The notes beneath the pieces are model-generated. The model was not told the DNA's origin. It did not search any database and worked only from the letters and a program-made list of their open reading frames with translations. From assembly GCA_037176885.1 (NCBI GenBank), contig JAWWNJ010000163.1, positions 461,859-525,858 of the forward strand: a DNA stretch of 64,000 bases, read 5' to 3'. Below, piece after piece: positions 55,591 through 64,000 of this stretch. The position numbers and the translations under genes were made by a program. The stretch's first letter is position 1. Each line of letters starts with the position of its first letter. Origin of the DNA: Favolaschia claudopus (lineage: Eukaryota > Basidiomycota > Agaricomycetes > Agaricales > Mycenaceae).

Positions 55591-57031
55591 ATGATGGAGT
55601 CCATCCACTCGCCTAGCTATAAAGAGCTAGCCTTCTACACTCCTTACAGCAGTATCTTTTCTCAGTATCCCTTTCTCAAGAACATGGCTCGCTCTGGTCT
55701 CACTAAAGGTCAACACGACGTAATTGTCGGTGTCGCAGACAGCGTTTCTGCGACCAAGTACCCCGACCGTGCTAAGCAGCGCACATTCCTCGACCAACAG
55801 ACTGTTACTTTGGTGCGTTTAATATTTTAACACTTTTCACGAATGCTCATAGCGCTGTCAGGACTCGTTCTCTGGCCTTCTCGGCGAGATTGCGAAGGAC
55901 AAGACTCTCTACGATGCTTTCTATAGCGTCAAAAACAGCTACCACCAGACTGCTGTCGGCTCCAACGGCGTCATTGGAGGTCGCTATCCTCTTATTCTCG
56001 AGTTGTGTGCTAAGATCAAGGCCGAGCGCGAGCTTCAACGAGGAAACACCGTAGCTTCTCAGCAAGCACACCGTACCGAACTCGAAGAGGCTCGTGCTCA
56101 GGCTGACGATCAAGAGAGCAAGAATTCGCGAAAGCCCCGCGCTCCTCGCGCTAAGGTAGTTCTCCTTATTCCTGCTCGTCTCGATTGCTTATTTACTCTG
56201 CCAGAAGGACAATAAAACCAAGAAGTCCAAGGCCACTATCGAAGATGGAGATGAATCTCCCTTCGACGACTCTGAGCTCCCTGGTTTTGTGGACGACGCC
56301 ATGATTGTGGACGACTCCGTGCGTTTATCATTCATTATTGCTTGTCATTCATTCTGACTTTGCAATTCTAGAACGACGCAAGTGCCTCTGGTCACCGGGC
56401 GACTCAGTCTCTTGACGAGCGCAACCCTGCGGTGAGTATTGACCTGTCACGATAGCTTCCTTCTCGCCACTTCCTCTTATTGCTGCCTCAGACTTCGCAG
56501 TCTGGGAGTACGCGTCCTTCTTCGGTACGCCTCTCGTTTCTTCGCATCAAGGGGATTGACCGAAACTCTGCTTCCTATATCAAGGCTATGGCCATTCTTG
56601 CCCGTACTGATCCAAGTTCAGCGTCAGCCATCGTCGTTGAAGACTTCCCCGTCCCACCACCACGGAAAACGTGCACGTCCCTCACAGCCACTCGCGCATG
56701 AGGACTCAGTCGAGCAGTACGATGGTGCGTTTAGCTTTCGCGATTGCTTCTAAGCCAGCTTCTGACTTATTTCCCAGCAACCGACTTATCAGTTAACAAC
56801 CCAACAGTCCGCCAAACTGTTGCCGAAGCGCGGGACGCCGTCAAAAGCTCCACAGCCGATTCGATGGGCGCATTACGACTCCAAGAAGCAGAACTTCGCT
56901 CGCGAGTCGGCTTCGAGAATGCCCAACTCCGGTATCACCTTGATCACCGCGAGTACTTGCTCACCGATCTTCGACGCGTCCTCGATGCCCAGCATAAGCG
57001 GGAACAGGTACTACCCACCGGTAATGCCTAA
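55591..57031 (+). CDS. antisense gene B4: basic/coiled-coil-like (C5 counterpart)
   Basis: Starts at 55591 or 55594 (MESIHSPSYKELAFYTP). Exon 1 ends QQTVTL at a GTGCGT donor, and the next exon starts DSFSGLLGEIAKDKTLYD. Further exons give KIKAERELQRGN, a basic RKPRAPRAK stretch, an acidic SPFDDSELPGFVDDAM stretch, a KRARPSQ patch, and a C-terminal helix (LRRVLDAQHKREQV) before the stop at 57029-57031. The basic KRAR patch and terminal heptad-like helix match C5. A one-base shift is needed near 56660 to keep the frame. Small introns carry the TCGCGATTGCT word. Function unknown. Confidence 0.6.
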
Positions 57032-58184
57032 CTACCCTCTTTCGTGAGCAGCTTCCCTTTTTCCCGAAAGGGTGCTAACCCTTTCTTAACAGAACCGGAC
57101 GCGAGTTGCAGAACTCCCTCAACTGCGGAGGTCCACCTTCCACTCTCTGCCCTTATTGTTCTGTTAATTACCACTCTCCTCGTCATTGCTTTTAGAGTCT
57201 ACACTTCCGCTCATTAGCCGTATACCCCGACCAACTCTTTTCAGTCGTTACAGCCTATCGCGAATTCCAACTAGTATTCTTCTTAGAATATTTCGTTACA
57301 CTCCTTTCAACGTGACTCTATGTTTTTGCCTTTGACTCGCGTGGAACACCTCTTTTGTTCCGCTCCGTCCAAGTCTAAGTCCAGAGCCTCTTCGCTCTCT
57401 TCATCATCTGAGTCCGACATGTTCTCATTACTATCGGCGCCTTTCGCGATAGCTCCAGGCTTTTTCAGATGAACTTCGTTCAACCGCAGACCCGTTCCAA
57501 CGAACAGATCTTCTTTTGAGTCTTTTTCAATTGGGCCTTCTAACATCTCTCTCGATAATTCAATCGAGTCGGAAAATTTTAGATGGCCAACTCGACTCTT
57601 TTGTTTTGGTGCTGCTCGAGCAGTACAACTCTGAATTGAGCTGTCCAGTCTTTACAGCTTTTGACCCGTCCTCTTCACATAGAAGAAGGCACGGTTTTGT
57701 GTGTTGATACAACCGAGGGAGAGTCTAGAGGACTGGTGTGTCCCTTTTCGGCTTCCTTTTAGATGGTAGATTGTGCGCTTTTGTTTGACAGAGTATTCGT
57801 GATAGCTATTTGCTTTCCTTTTGTACGCTGTAACCCGTTCCTTGGCTTTGGCTCGAGATTGTGATCTCCCTGCCTCAGTAGGAGTACGCTTTTTTCTTCC
57901 TAGGAAGAGGATCTAAGTCTGTTGGTGTTTTTAACCGACTAGACCGGCGTGGTTTAGGTTTCGCGAAAGATGTGGAAGCAAGTTCGCCGTCCGCAGATAT
58001 TTCTGACAAGTCTGGTTGTACCGAAATGTTGACCTAAGTCAACGGCACTTTTAACGAATAATTCGTTCTTCTCGGATGTAAGTCCAAGGTATAATCCTGT
58101 ATAGGAAGGTAGAGATATTTCTATACGCAACAAGTCCAAACTTGGCTTGAGATTTCTACTTTGAAGTATAGAAATAGATGGATG
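57032..58184. other. leader region of element B, no gag-pol
   Basis: About 1.15 kb between B4 and the primer site, where gag should begin. A minus-strand frame (57546-57307, MLEGPIEKDSKEDLF... with an acidic SDSDDEESEE part) is the only notable one and does not resemble Gag. No RT or integrase remnant is seen. Confidence 0.5.
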
Positions 58185-58205
58185 AACCCCTCGCGGTGGG
58201 CTCCA
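58185..58205 (-). other. primer-binding site of element B
   Basis: On the minus strand, TGGAGCCCACCGCGAGGGGT follows the LTR end CGTTTCA after two bases, exactly as in element C. Confidence 0.8.
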
Positions 58206-58207
58206 GA

Positions 58208-59535
58208 TGAAACGCTGACTATAGGGCAACTATGGAAAACACCCAAGAAATGAAAGGAATTAAATCCCTAATCAAATCTTAAATATAATCCTAACCACTA
58301 TGAGATCGACGTGCGAGGTTCGGGGTTCCAGTCCAGTATAGACTGTGGCAATCCAACTATTCTAACACTCAAAATATACTAACTAAAGCTTTCGCGATTG
58401 CTGACTTTGTACAGAGAATGTCTATACGAGTCCTATGTTGACACAGGAAGTGTGGGTTTCAACAAGGGTTTGAGATGTAACTCTTCTCAAGAGGTTTAGG
58501 TGTTTAAGTTGCTTGTTAAGCCAATATATTCCACGCGTAAGATGTCCGATAACTGTTTCACGCGTCCCGTAGGTCAAAAGTTCTTATAATTCCACGCGTA
58601 AGTTCCCAAAATTTCCAATATTCCACGCGTACAATTCAAGAGATGATCCAACAGACAATATATATTGACGAAACAAACCAAAGAAACAAATAAGCTTCTG
58701 GAGTTTATCTCGAATGGAGTCCAACGTCTAGTTGTTCACGAAGCCGACACTGGCTTGACGCTCACAGCTAGAGGAGGGAATCCACTGGAGTACCAGTACA
58801 GGAAACGATGCCTTTTATACCTTTCACTAATAAATAATAAGAGACCGAACAATTGACAAACGGGTATAATGTGAGAGAAACTAGGGCCCGCTATGCCCTT
58901 GCCCTATCCTTGGTGGCCAGAACAGGAAATAGATCAAAGGTTCATTCAATCCAAGTCCTTATCCCGATCATTATGTTATGACAGTGGGCCGCAGCGGCCC
59001 AATCAATATTGCCCAACTTGGCAGTAATACCCTTGGTATCATTGTCCCGCTTCGGACCTTGCTCCGTGATCGTAATACGGCGGCAGCCAACTCGGCATGA
59101 CGTGTAGTTCCTTTGTAGGAATATTCTACTTCGCAAATCCTCGCAATTGGTTTGTAGTATTATTCGTGAAAGCCTCTTGCCTCCAGGAAACACTCCTTCT
59201 GGCCTTTCGGCAGGTTCTTATAAGTCCCAAGTTATATCCCACTCATTCTGCCTTTGGTCGGAACACAGGGCGACTCCCAATCCTATTCCGGATGGTTAGA
59301 GACCTATCGTGATAGGTCTGTTCTGGAATATTATAACTTCCACGCTATACCAGCGCAGTCGTAGACAGTACCAGACCTCCCACTTAGTGTATAATCCTTT
59401 AACTGGCCGCTCAGGCAAACGCCAGCCCTCATACGAGCGTATTCCCTTGGTATTTAATGTATTACTCTTTTAATACAATAGCACTTGAGCTGAAAATGAA
59501 TTAAATTCAGCCCTGGCCCAATACCGGGTCTATCA
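58208..59535 (-). repeat. 5' LTR of element B (right copy)
   Basis: 1328 bp, the same as 48764-50097 apart from about twenty 1-nt indels and very few substitutions. Confidence 0.88.
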
Positions 59536-59727
59536 ACGCGCCCTTTTACTGTGACGCCTGGGCATGGAGACTCCTTACTCTGTTCTCTAAGGATTCTCCC
59601 TCTGCCCAGGTGAGTAGACACTCTTCCTCTTGTTGTAGCTAGTCTTCTAAGGATTCTCCCTCTGCCCAGTGCTTGTTGGACTCTTGAGTACCTCGGGCCT
59701 CAGGCCCTGGCAGCTGTTGCCCTTACA
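59536..59727 (+). repeat. right LTR of element D, second part
   Basis: Continues the left-LTR sequence from ACGCGCCCTTTTACTG to CCCTTACA and is followed by the GCGAG target duplication. Confidence 0.82.
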
Positions 59728-59769
59728 GCGAGACAGAACACAAGCTTGGAATGGAGGGAAGATGGATAG

Positions 59770-60440
59770 AAGATGGCACCGTCAGAACTCCATGTCCGAG
59801 TAGAGCACATCAGCGGAGTCCATGAGGCGTGGGAAAGCTCGGGATCAGCCGGAGTCCGTCGGAGTTCAGGGGGAAAACTCCGAAAATGGGGTTGAATAAA
59901 CTCCGGGAATCTGGGAACGGAAGCAAGAGTGAACATGAATGCGGAATGGACGGAAAAGGGCGAGAATGAGACACCATCAGGATTCCATGTCTGACTAGAG
60001 CACGTCGGAGTAGTCCTTAGGTGTGGGAAGGTTCAGAGGTATGCCGGAGTATGTCGGTGTTGAGGTGGAAACCCCGAACATGGAGCTGAATGAACTCCGG
60101 GCATGGAATGCGGGATTGGACAGGAATGCGAAACAGGGAAAAACGGGATGGAATGGGATAGCATCCAGACTCCATATCCAACTGAAGCACATCGGGGGAG
60201 TCCGTAGGCGTGGGAAAGTTCGGAGATGTGCCGGAGTTCGTTGGAGTTTAAGGTAAAACTCCGGAGTAACTCCAGAACTGGGCGGGGATGACAGGAATGG
60301 AGGTCGAATAAGGTGGAACTGAGTGGAATAATATCCATTCGGATAGCTGAGCGCAATGGAAAAGCAACCCAGGATGTCCGAAGGAGCGTGGGAATATCGG
60401 AGTTATGCCAGAGACTGCCGGGATTAGAGCGAAACTCCGA
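59770..60440 (+). repeat. degenerate tandem array, about 190-bp units, in E
   Basis: Four diverged units. Each has a TCCATGTCC-like word followed by AGAGCACATC, then GGCGTGGGAAAG, then a GGAGTYCGKYGGAGTT block. They begin at about 59773, 59969, 60158 and 60320. The array lies between D and the internal polypurine module of E. Confidence 0.5.
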
Positions 60441-60590
60441 GCAAGAGTCAGATTTGACCAGGAGTATGAGGAATTGCACTCAATGAATATGCAGAGCGCA
60501 ATAGGGAATCGGAGACGGATGCAGGAATGACCGGATAATCGGAACTCCGAACACGCCAAGAGCAATGCGTAGGATTGACTGGCATAGCCA

Positions 60591-60624
60591 CTATCCCCCC
60601 TTTTGCGATAAACTTTCCAAAGTT
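60591..60624 (-). other. internal hairpin plus polypurine module of element E
   Basis: On the minus strand: AACTTTGGAAAGTT hairpin (60611-60624), then GCAAAAGGGGGGATAG down to 60591. It resembles the tract at the E LTR (23125-23150). Confidence 0.55.
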
Positions 60625-62840
60625 AACGCGAAAGTGCAGGAGGTAAAGGTTAACCAGTAGCGCAAGGTCCGAGTGTATTCCGAGTAGAAGCTGGAGTCCG
60701 AGGTAAAACCGGAGGACAACAGTGTCGTCCAATAGGTCCGAGGAGTCCGAGAGGACCGTGAGAAGTCCGGGAAAAGTCCGAGAATGGCGGCAAAAGTCCG
60801 AAATTCGAGATTGAGAAGGAGTTCGAAAGAGGGAATGGATGTTGAAGGGACCAAAAGGAAAACGGAGTCCGAGTCCGAAGGCCGTGGGAAAACTCCGAGA
60901 AGTCCGAAAACTCCGGAGATTCACCACAACAGCACAAGGAACCGGAGAGAAGCTGGAGGTGGAGCTGAAAACTCCGGAAATGGAAAGTGGTTGGAAAGCG
61001 ATTGGAAAAGAAGGAGTTTTAGTGGTGGAGGAGGGTGTGGGAAAGTCCGAGAAACTCCGAAAAGTTCGGAATTCCATATAGGACAGATCAGAAGGAGTCC
61101 GGGATAGGGCGGAGAATGAAGGTAGAAGTCCGGATATCATCAGCGAAGGAATAAATGCTGCAAAAGATCCATGGAAACCAGCTCGTCAAGAGCCGGAAGG
61201 GGAGAAATTATCCATGGGGTAGCTAACTACTGGCCTTCCTGGGCGGAACCTCGGCAACTCCGAGCAAGGATAGCCACACGCACAAGTCAAAGGGTAGACT
61301 TAAGCACATTGGAGAGGAAGGGAGATACCGGGTGATTAGTGCCGGCAGGTCCAAACTCCGACCGTTCGAAGTACAAATCCAGTCCTAGTGTAAGAAAGCT
61401 CGCCGAGAAGAGCTTTGTAAGGGCTCCAAAAAGAATACAGAGGAGAGAAGGACGCCGGCGGGAGTTGCAGCACAAGGACAAATGAAAGTCCGGAAAGTGC
61501 ACAACAATTCAGAGGGTGGAACAGGAGACAGAGTCGAGGTTGACAGGGGACAGAGTAACCGGAGTTCCGGAGGTCTGAAGTCCGAAAATAGACTCGGAGG
61601 AGGGCCAAGAGGGACAGAGGAAGAGCGGGTGAGCAAAAACCAAAGTCCAGGTGGCTCGGAAGAGCCAGACATGAAGTCGCAGAGGGAAAAATCCAGAAGC
61701 AAGCAGCATGGTTGTCCGAAAGGACCAGAATCCAAGCAATGACGTACAGAGGACCGACAAGGAAGTCGGCTCGGAGGCCGATGGACTCCGGGAACTCCGG
61801 AAAACTCCGAAATTCCGGGAAAAAACAAAGGCAACTCCGAAAACAGACAGAAGCGGATATTGCTACCCGGTTGTGCGCGCACCAAAAGACTGCAAAGAGT
61901 GGAACGGAAAAAAGGCTGTCCTCCGACCTTCGATCAACGGATCATGTTGGTGGGGACAGGTATCCAGGAACCGGGACTAGACAGAGATTCGGACAGAAAA
62001 CGTGAATTCCGACAGAGCAGAAACATTGCGAGGAGGGTACCAGCCAATCAAGCCAGTCCGAGGGTGCCAATAAAGGCAGAGGTCGTAAGTCCGGAAGTCC
62101 GAGCAGAGAGCTAATACCAACCGAGTGCCAATCGGGGGTACAAACAAGTCCGCAGGAACTCCGAAAATGGGTATAGGAGGTCATAAATATGTCCGGGAGT
62201 CCAAACAGAGCTCCAGTACGACCCGGTGGCCAAACCAGGGGTACGGAAAAAACTCCGAAGGAAGTCCGAGACAAATCGTCAAGGGCATGAAACAGAGGCT
62301 CGGAGTTGGAGCATGCTCAAAACTCCGAGGAAACTCCGACTCCGGGTGTGCATCGGAGCCAGAGAGAGGGTACAGAGGCAAGGAAAGCTCTTGTTTGAGT
62401 GTGAACACCACAAACAATTTTGCGAGAGCAATTCCGAGCAAGGATGGGGATGAACAGAATGATCGGAGGTGCAAGCCGGAGATATGGAGGGGAAGATCTC
62501 GGAGTTCGGAGCGTGGGAAAACTCCGAATCGGAGTCCGAAATGATCCAACACCGGAGTTGCAACCTCATGGGCGGCAAACGGAAGTGGCTGGCTACCTGC
62601 ATGAATTCCACAAGGACAAAAGTCTGGACAAGTCCGGTGGAATCCAGGGGTCCGAGAGAGGATAGGGGGTGAGGTCGGAGGAGGGATTAGATGAAATGGG
62701 AAGGCGGAGATCTCGGAACAGGAGCCGGCACATTGCCAGGGAGGGAGCGCAACATGGAAACCGACACAAAGTGACAGATACTGCAAAGCAGCATGTCGGA
62801 GTGAATTGGATGAGCGCAAGAAGGGTGAGTCTGATTATAC
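60625..62840. other. internal region of E, right of D; non-coding
   Basis: 2.2 kb dense in ACTCCGA/TCCGAGG words on the plus strand. Open frames on both strands are long because stop codons are rare in this composition, but none shows a protein pattern. Confidence 0.5.
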
Positions 62841-64000
62841 TGTCACGGATCGGGACGGATGTCCGTGGGAAACTCCGAAAGGACGGATCAGAGAAACCGG
62901 AGTTGAGTGGCGAAAGTCCGGCAAGACTGCGAAATGGACAGAACGAAGTTCCGAGACCAGGTGGTGGACAAGACGATGCTCCGTGAAATGAAGCAAAGGG
63001 CGAGAAGGGGAAGTGGAGTGGATGAACAGATACTCCAGACGCACACAAGCATACTCGGAGTACCAGAGGTCGGAGATAACCGGAGATGAAGTCCGAGGCG
63101 CAAGTGCAGGCGCAGAAAGAAGAGGTGACTCCGCACAGGAGGACTCCGAGAGTCGTGGGAAAGTCCGGCGGAGTTCGGATCGGAGTTCGGAGCGGAGATC
63201 GGAGGAAGGGATCGGAGTGGGCTTGGCTTCAGCTCGCGCGCTGCGCCGTTCTCTACGCTCGTGCCCAATTTCAGACCAAGTCGAACAAAGAAGTGAAGAG
63301 CAAGATAAATAGCATTAAAGCAAGAGGATAAGGTAAGCAGGACAAAAGAGGACCAGAGACAAGATTGAAGTCGTTGTCGATAATCAGACTGAGGTACTAC
63401 TGGATACGGAAGGATATTTTAAAGTAAACAGAAAGTCCGAGCAAAGTCCGGAGGTAAAACAATAAGAACAATAAGACATGTGACCGAAAGGAGGTAAACG
63501 GAACTGAAGACAATAAGGGAGGATTGATGGGAAGTGACGGAAGTGATGCATAGGGTCATAGGGCATAGGAATGAGGCAAGGAAGTAACAAAGACAATAAG
63601 AATGCCAAGACGGGATGAACGGAAATGCGCACACATGATAAAACCCAAACTCCGGGACAGTAGGGGAAGTCCGGGAGATTATTGAGGTGCGGGAGAACTC
63701 CGAGTCGGACCAGATGGTCGGAGAACTCTGGCGGAGTTATTCGGAGTTGCACTGCGCCACGGAGGAAGAGTCCACAAGTCGAATTAATGGGAAACGCTCA
63801 GAATACTTCATTGCGTAAAAACCCATTGCTCCAACTGAGGGCTATGGAGTTGTAGATCAAACTCCGAAGTCCGAGGCTGTGTCGGAGTCCGAGATGTCCG
63901 AGGAATTAGTCCAGGACGTGCGCAAAGCGTGGAGAGCACAAGGGAAGTGGGGATGGACAGGAGAAGTGCGATAGGAGCGGAGTCGACTTGAATGCCAATG
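62841..64000 (-). repeat. 5' LTR of element E (right copy, cut by window)
   Basis: Matches 21544 to about 22700 with one substitution and three 1-nt indels seen. The remaining 0.4 kb of the LTR lies beyond the window. Confidence 0.78.

Larger units (their letters stand above)
48764..59535 (-). mobile_element. retrotransposon B: no gag-pol, keeps antisense genes
   Basis: LTRs 48764-50097 and 58208-59535 (plus-strand ends TGAAACGC and GTCTATCA). On the minus strand they read TGATAG...CGTTTCA, the same ends as element C. The primer site next to the right LTR is identical to that of C over 20 bases, and a hairpin plus polypurine tract borders the left LTR, so the element runs right to left. Flanks are ACGCT and ACGCG, a target duplication with one mismatch. 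It is 10,772 bp and sits in the right LTR of D. No gag, RT or integrase is found. Instead, genes on the plus strand (antisense to the element) match the antisense set of C in order and structure. It would need Gag-Pol from a relative such as C. Confidence 0.88.
23889..59727 (+). mobile_element. LTR retrotransposon D, nested in E and split by C and B
   Basis: The left LTR (23889-24817) starts TGTCAGGGG and ends CCCTTACA. The right LTR starts at 48009, is broken by element B, and resumes to end at 59727. GCGAG is found at 23884-23888 just before the left LTR and at 59728-59732 just after the right one, a 5-bp target duplication that pairs them as one element. Without C and B, D is about 4.6 kb with an internal region of about 2.8 kb that shows no gag or pol and is rich in hairpins. 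It is therefore non-autonomous. Orientation is not settled; + is only nominal. Confidence 0.8.
21544..64000 (-). mobile_element. LTR retrotransposon E (outermost, runs off window)
   Basis: Two near-identical long repeats start with the same bases, TGTCACGGATCGGG, at 21544 and 62841. The left copy ends ACGTGACA at 23124, so the ends are inverted (TGTCACG...CGTGACA) as in LTRs. On the minus strand a purine run (AAAGGGGGGATA) directly precedes the left copy, which makes it the 3' LTR of a minus-oriented element. Internal sequence is 23125-23888 plus 59733-62840; no gag or pol was found, so E seems non-autonomous. It is interrupted by element D. Only one base substitution and a few 1-nt indels separate the LTRs over about 1.16 kb, so E is young despite hosting younger insertions. 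Confidence 0.75.

Noticed and set aside
57307..57546. Minus-strand frame in B as a remnant of gag
   Set aside because: It is acidic and short, lacks a zinc knuckle and does not resemble the Gag of C.
59733..60590. Possible LTR of a further element ending GGCATAGCCA before a polypurine tract
   Set aside because: No matching copy or left end was found; the tract fits better as an internal module of E, as in B and C.
62181..62819. Long minus-strand open frames in the interior of E (also 21591-22349 and 22772-23743)
   Set aside because: They follow from repeated TCCGGAGT-type words with few stops; products are Ser/Leu/Phe-rich low-complexity without domains.

Overview
The window is nuclear DNA of a filamentous basidiomycete, most likely a mushroom-forming Agaricomycete. 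Host genes are split by many short GT-AG introns of about 50-60 nt, lie close together on both strands, and read as fungal orthologues. From about 21.5 kb onward the DNA is a stack of nested LTR retrotransposons.

Host block (1-14.8 kb), left to right: 3' part of a CAP59-family mannosyltransferase gene (+), an SLD7-like replication factor gene (-), NEDD8/RUB1 (+), glycogen synthase (-), a basic nuclear protein of unknown role (-), CYP51/ERG11 (+), ribosomal proteins uS4/S9 (-) and eL21 (+) sharing one divergent promoter, and an unknown multi-exon gene (-). The splice models were built by hand. For the CAP59, SLD7, NEDD8, glycogen synthase, CYP51, S9 and L21 genes the exon lengths sum to a multiple of three.

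Transition (14.8-21.5 kb): gene-poor DNA with short hairpins, decayed tandem repeats and broken gene fragments.

Retrotransposon stack (21.5-64 kb). Element E (LTRs from 21544 and from 62841, running off the window) contains element D (23889-59727, flanked by GCGAG on both sides). D carries element C (25981-46407, 20.4 kb, flanked by CCGC) in its internal region and element B (48764-59535, 10.8 kb, reverse orientation) inside its right LTR. C is a giant Ty3/gypsy element with gag, protease and RT-RNaseH-integrase reading frames joined by two apparent -1 frameshifts. Downstream of pol, on the opposite strand, it carries about 8.5 kb of intron-containing genes: three small paralogous Cys-rich finger genes, one large gene with the same finger, and one gene with a basic patch and a coiled-coil-like tail.

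Element B shares LTR ends, primer-binding site and polypurine tract design with C. It has no gag-pol, yet keeps the antisense genes in the same order with the same intron phases. Both elements also hold a second hairpin-plus-polypurine module at the same internal place, and each is peppered with its own short sequence word. Together these look like a retrotransposon family with an antisense gene module that is kept even when gag-pol is lost. I know of no description of it in fungi, but I could not search. Single-base indels between the two LTRs of B suggest assembly errors at 48-60 kb, so frame breaks there should be read with care.
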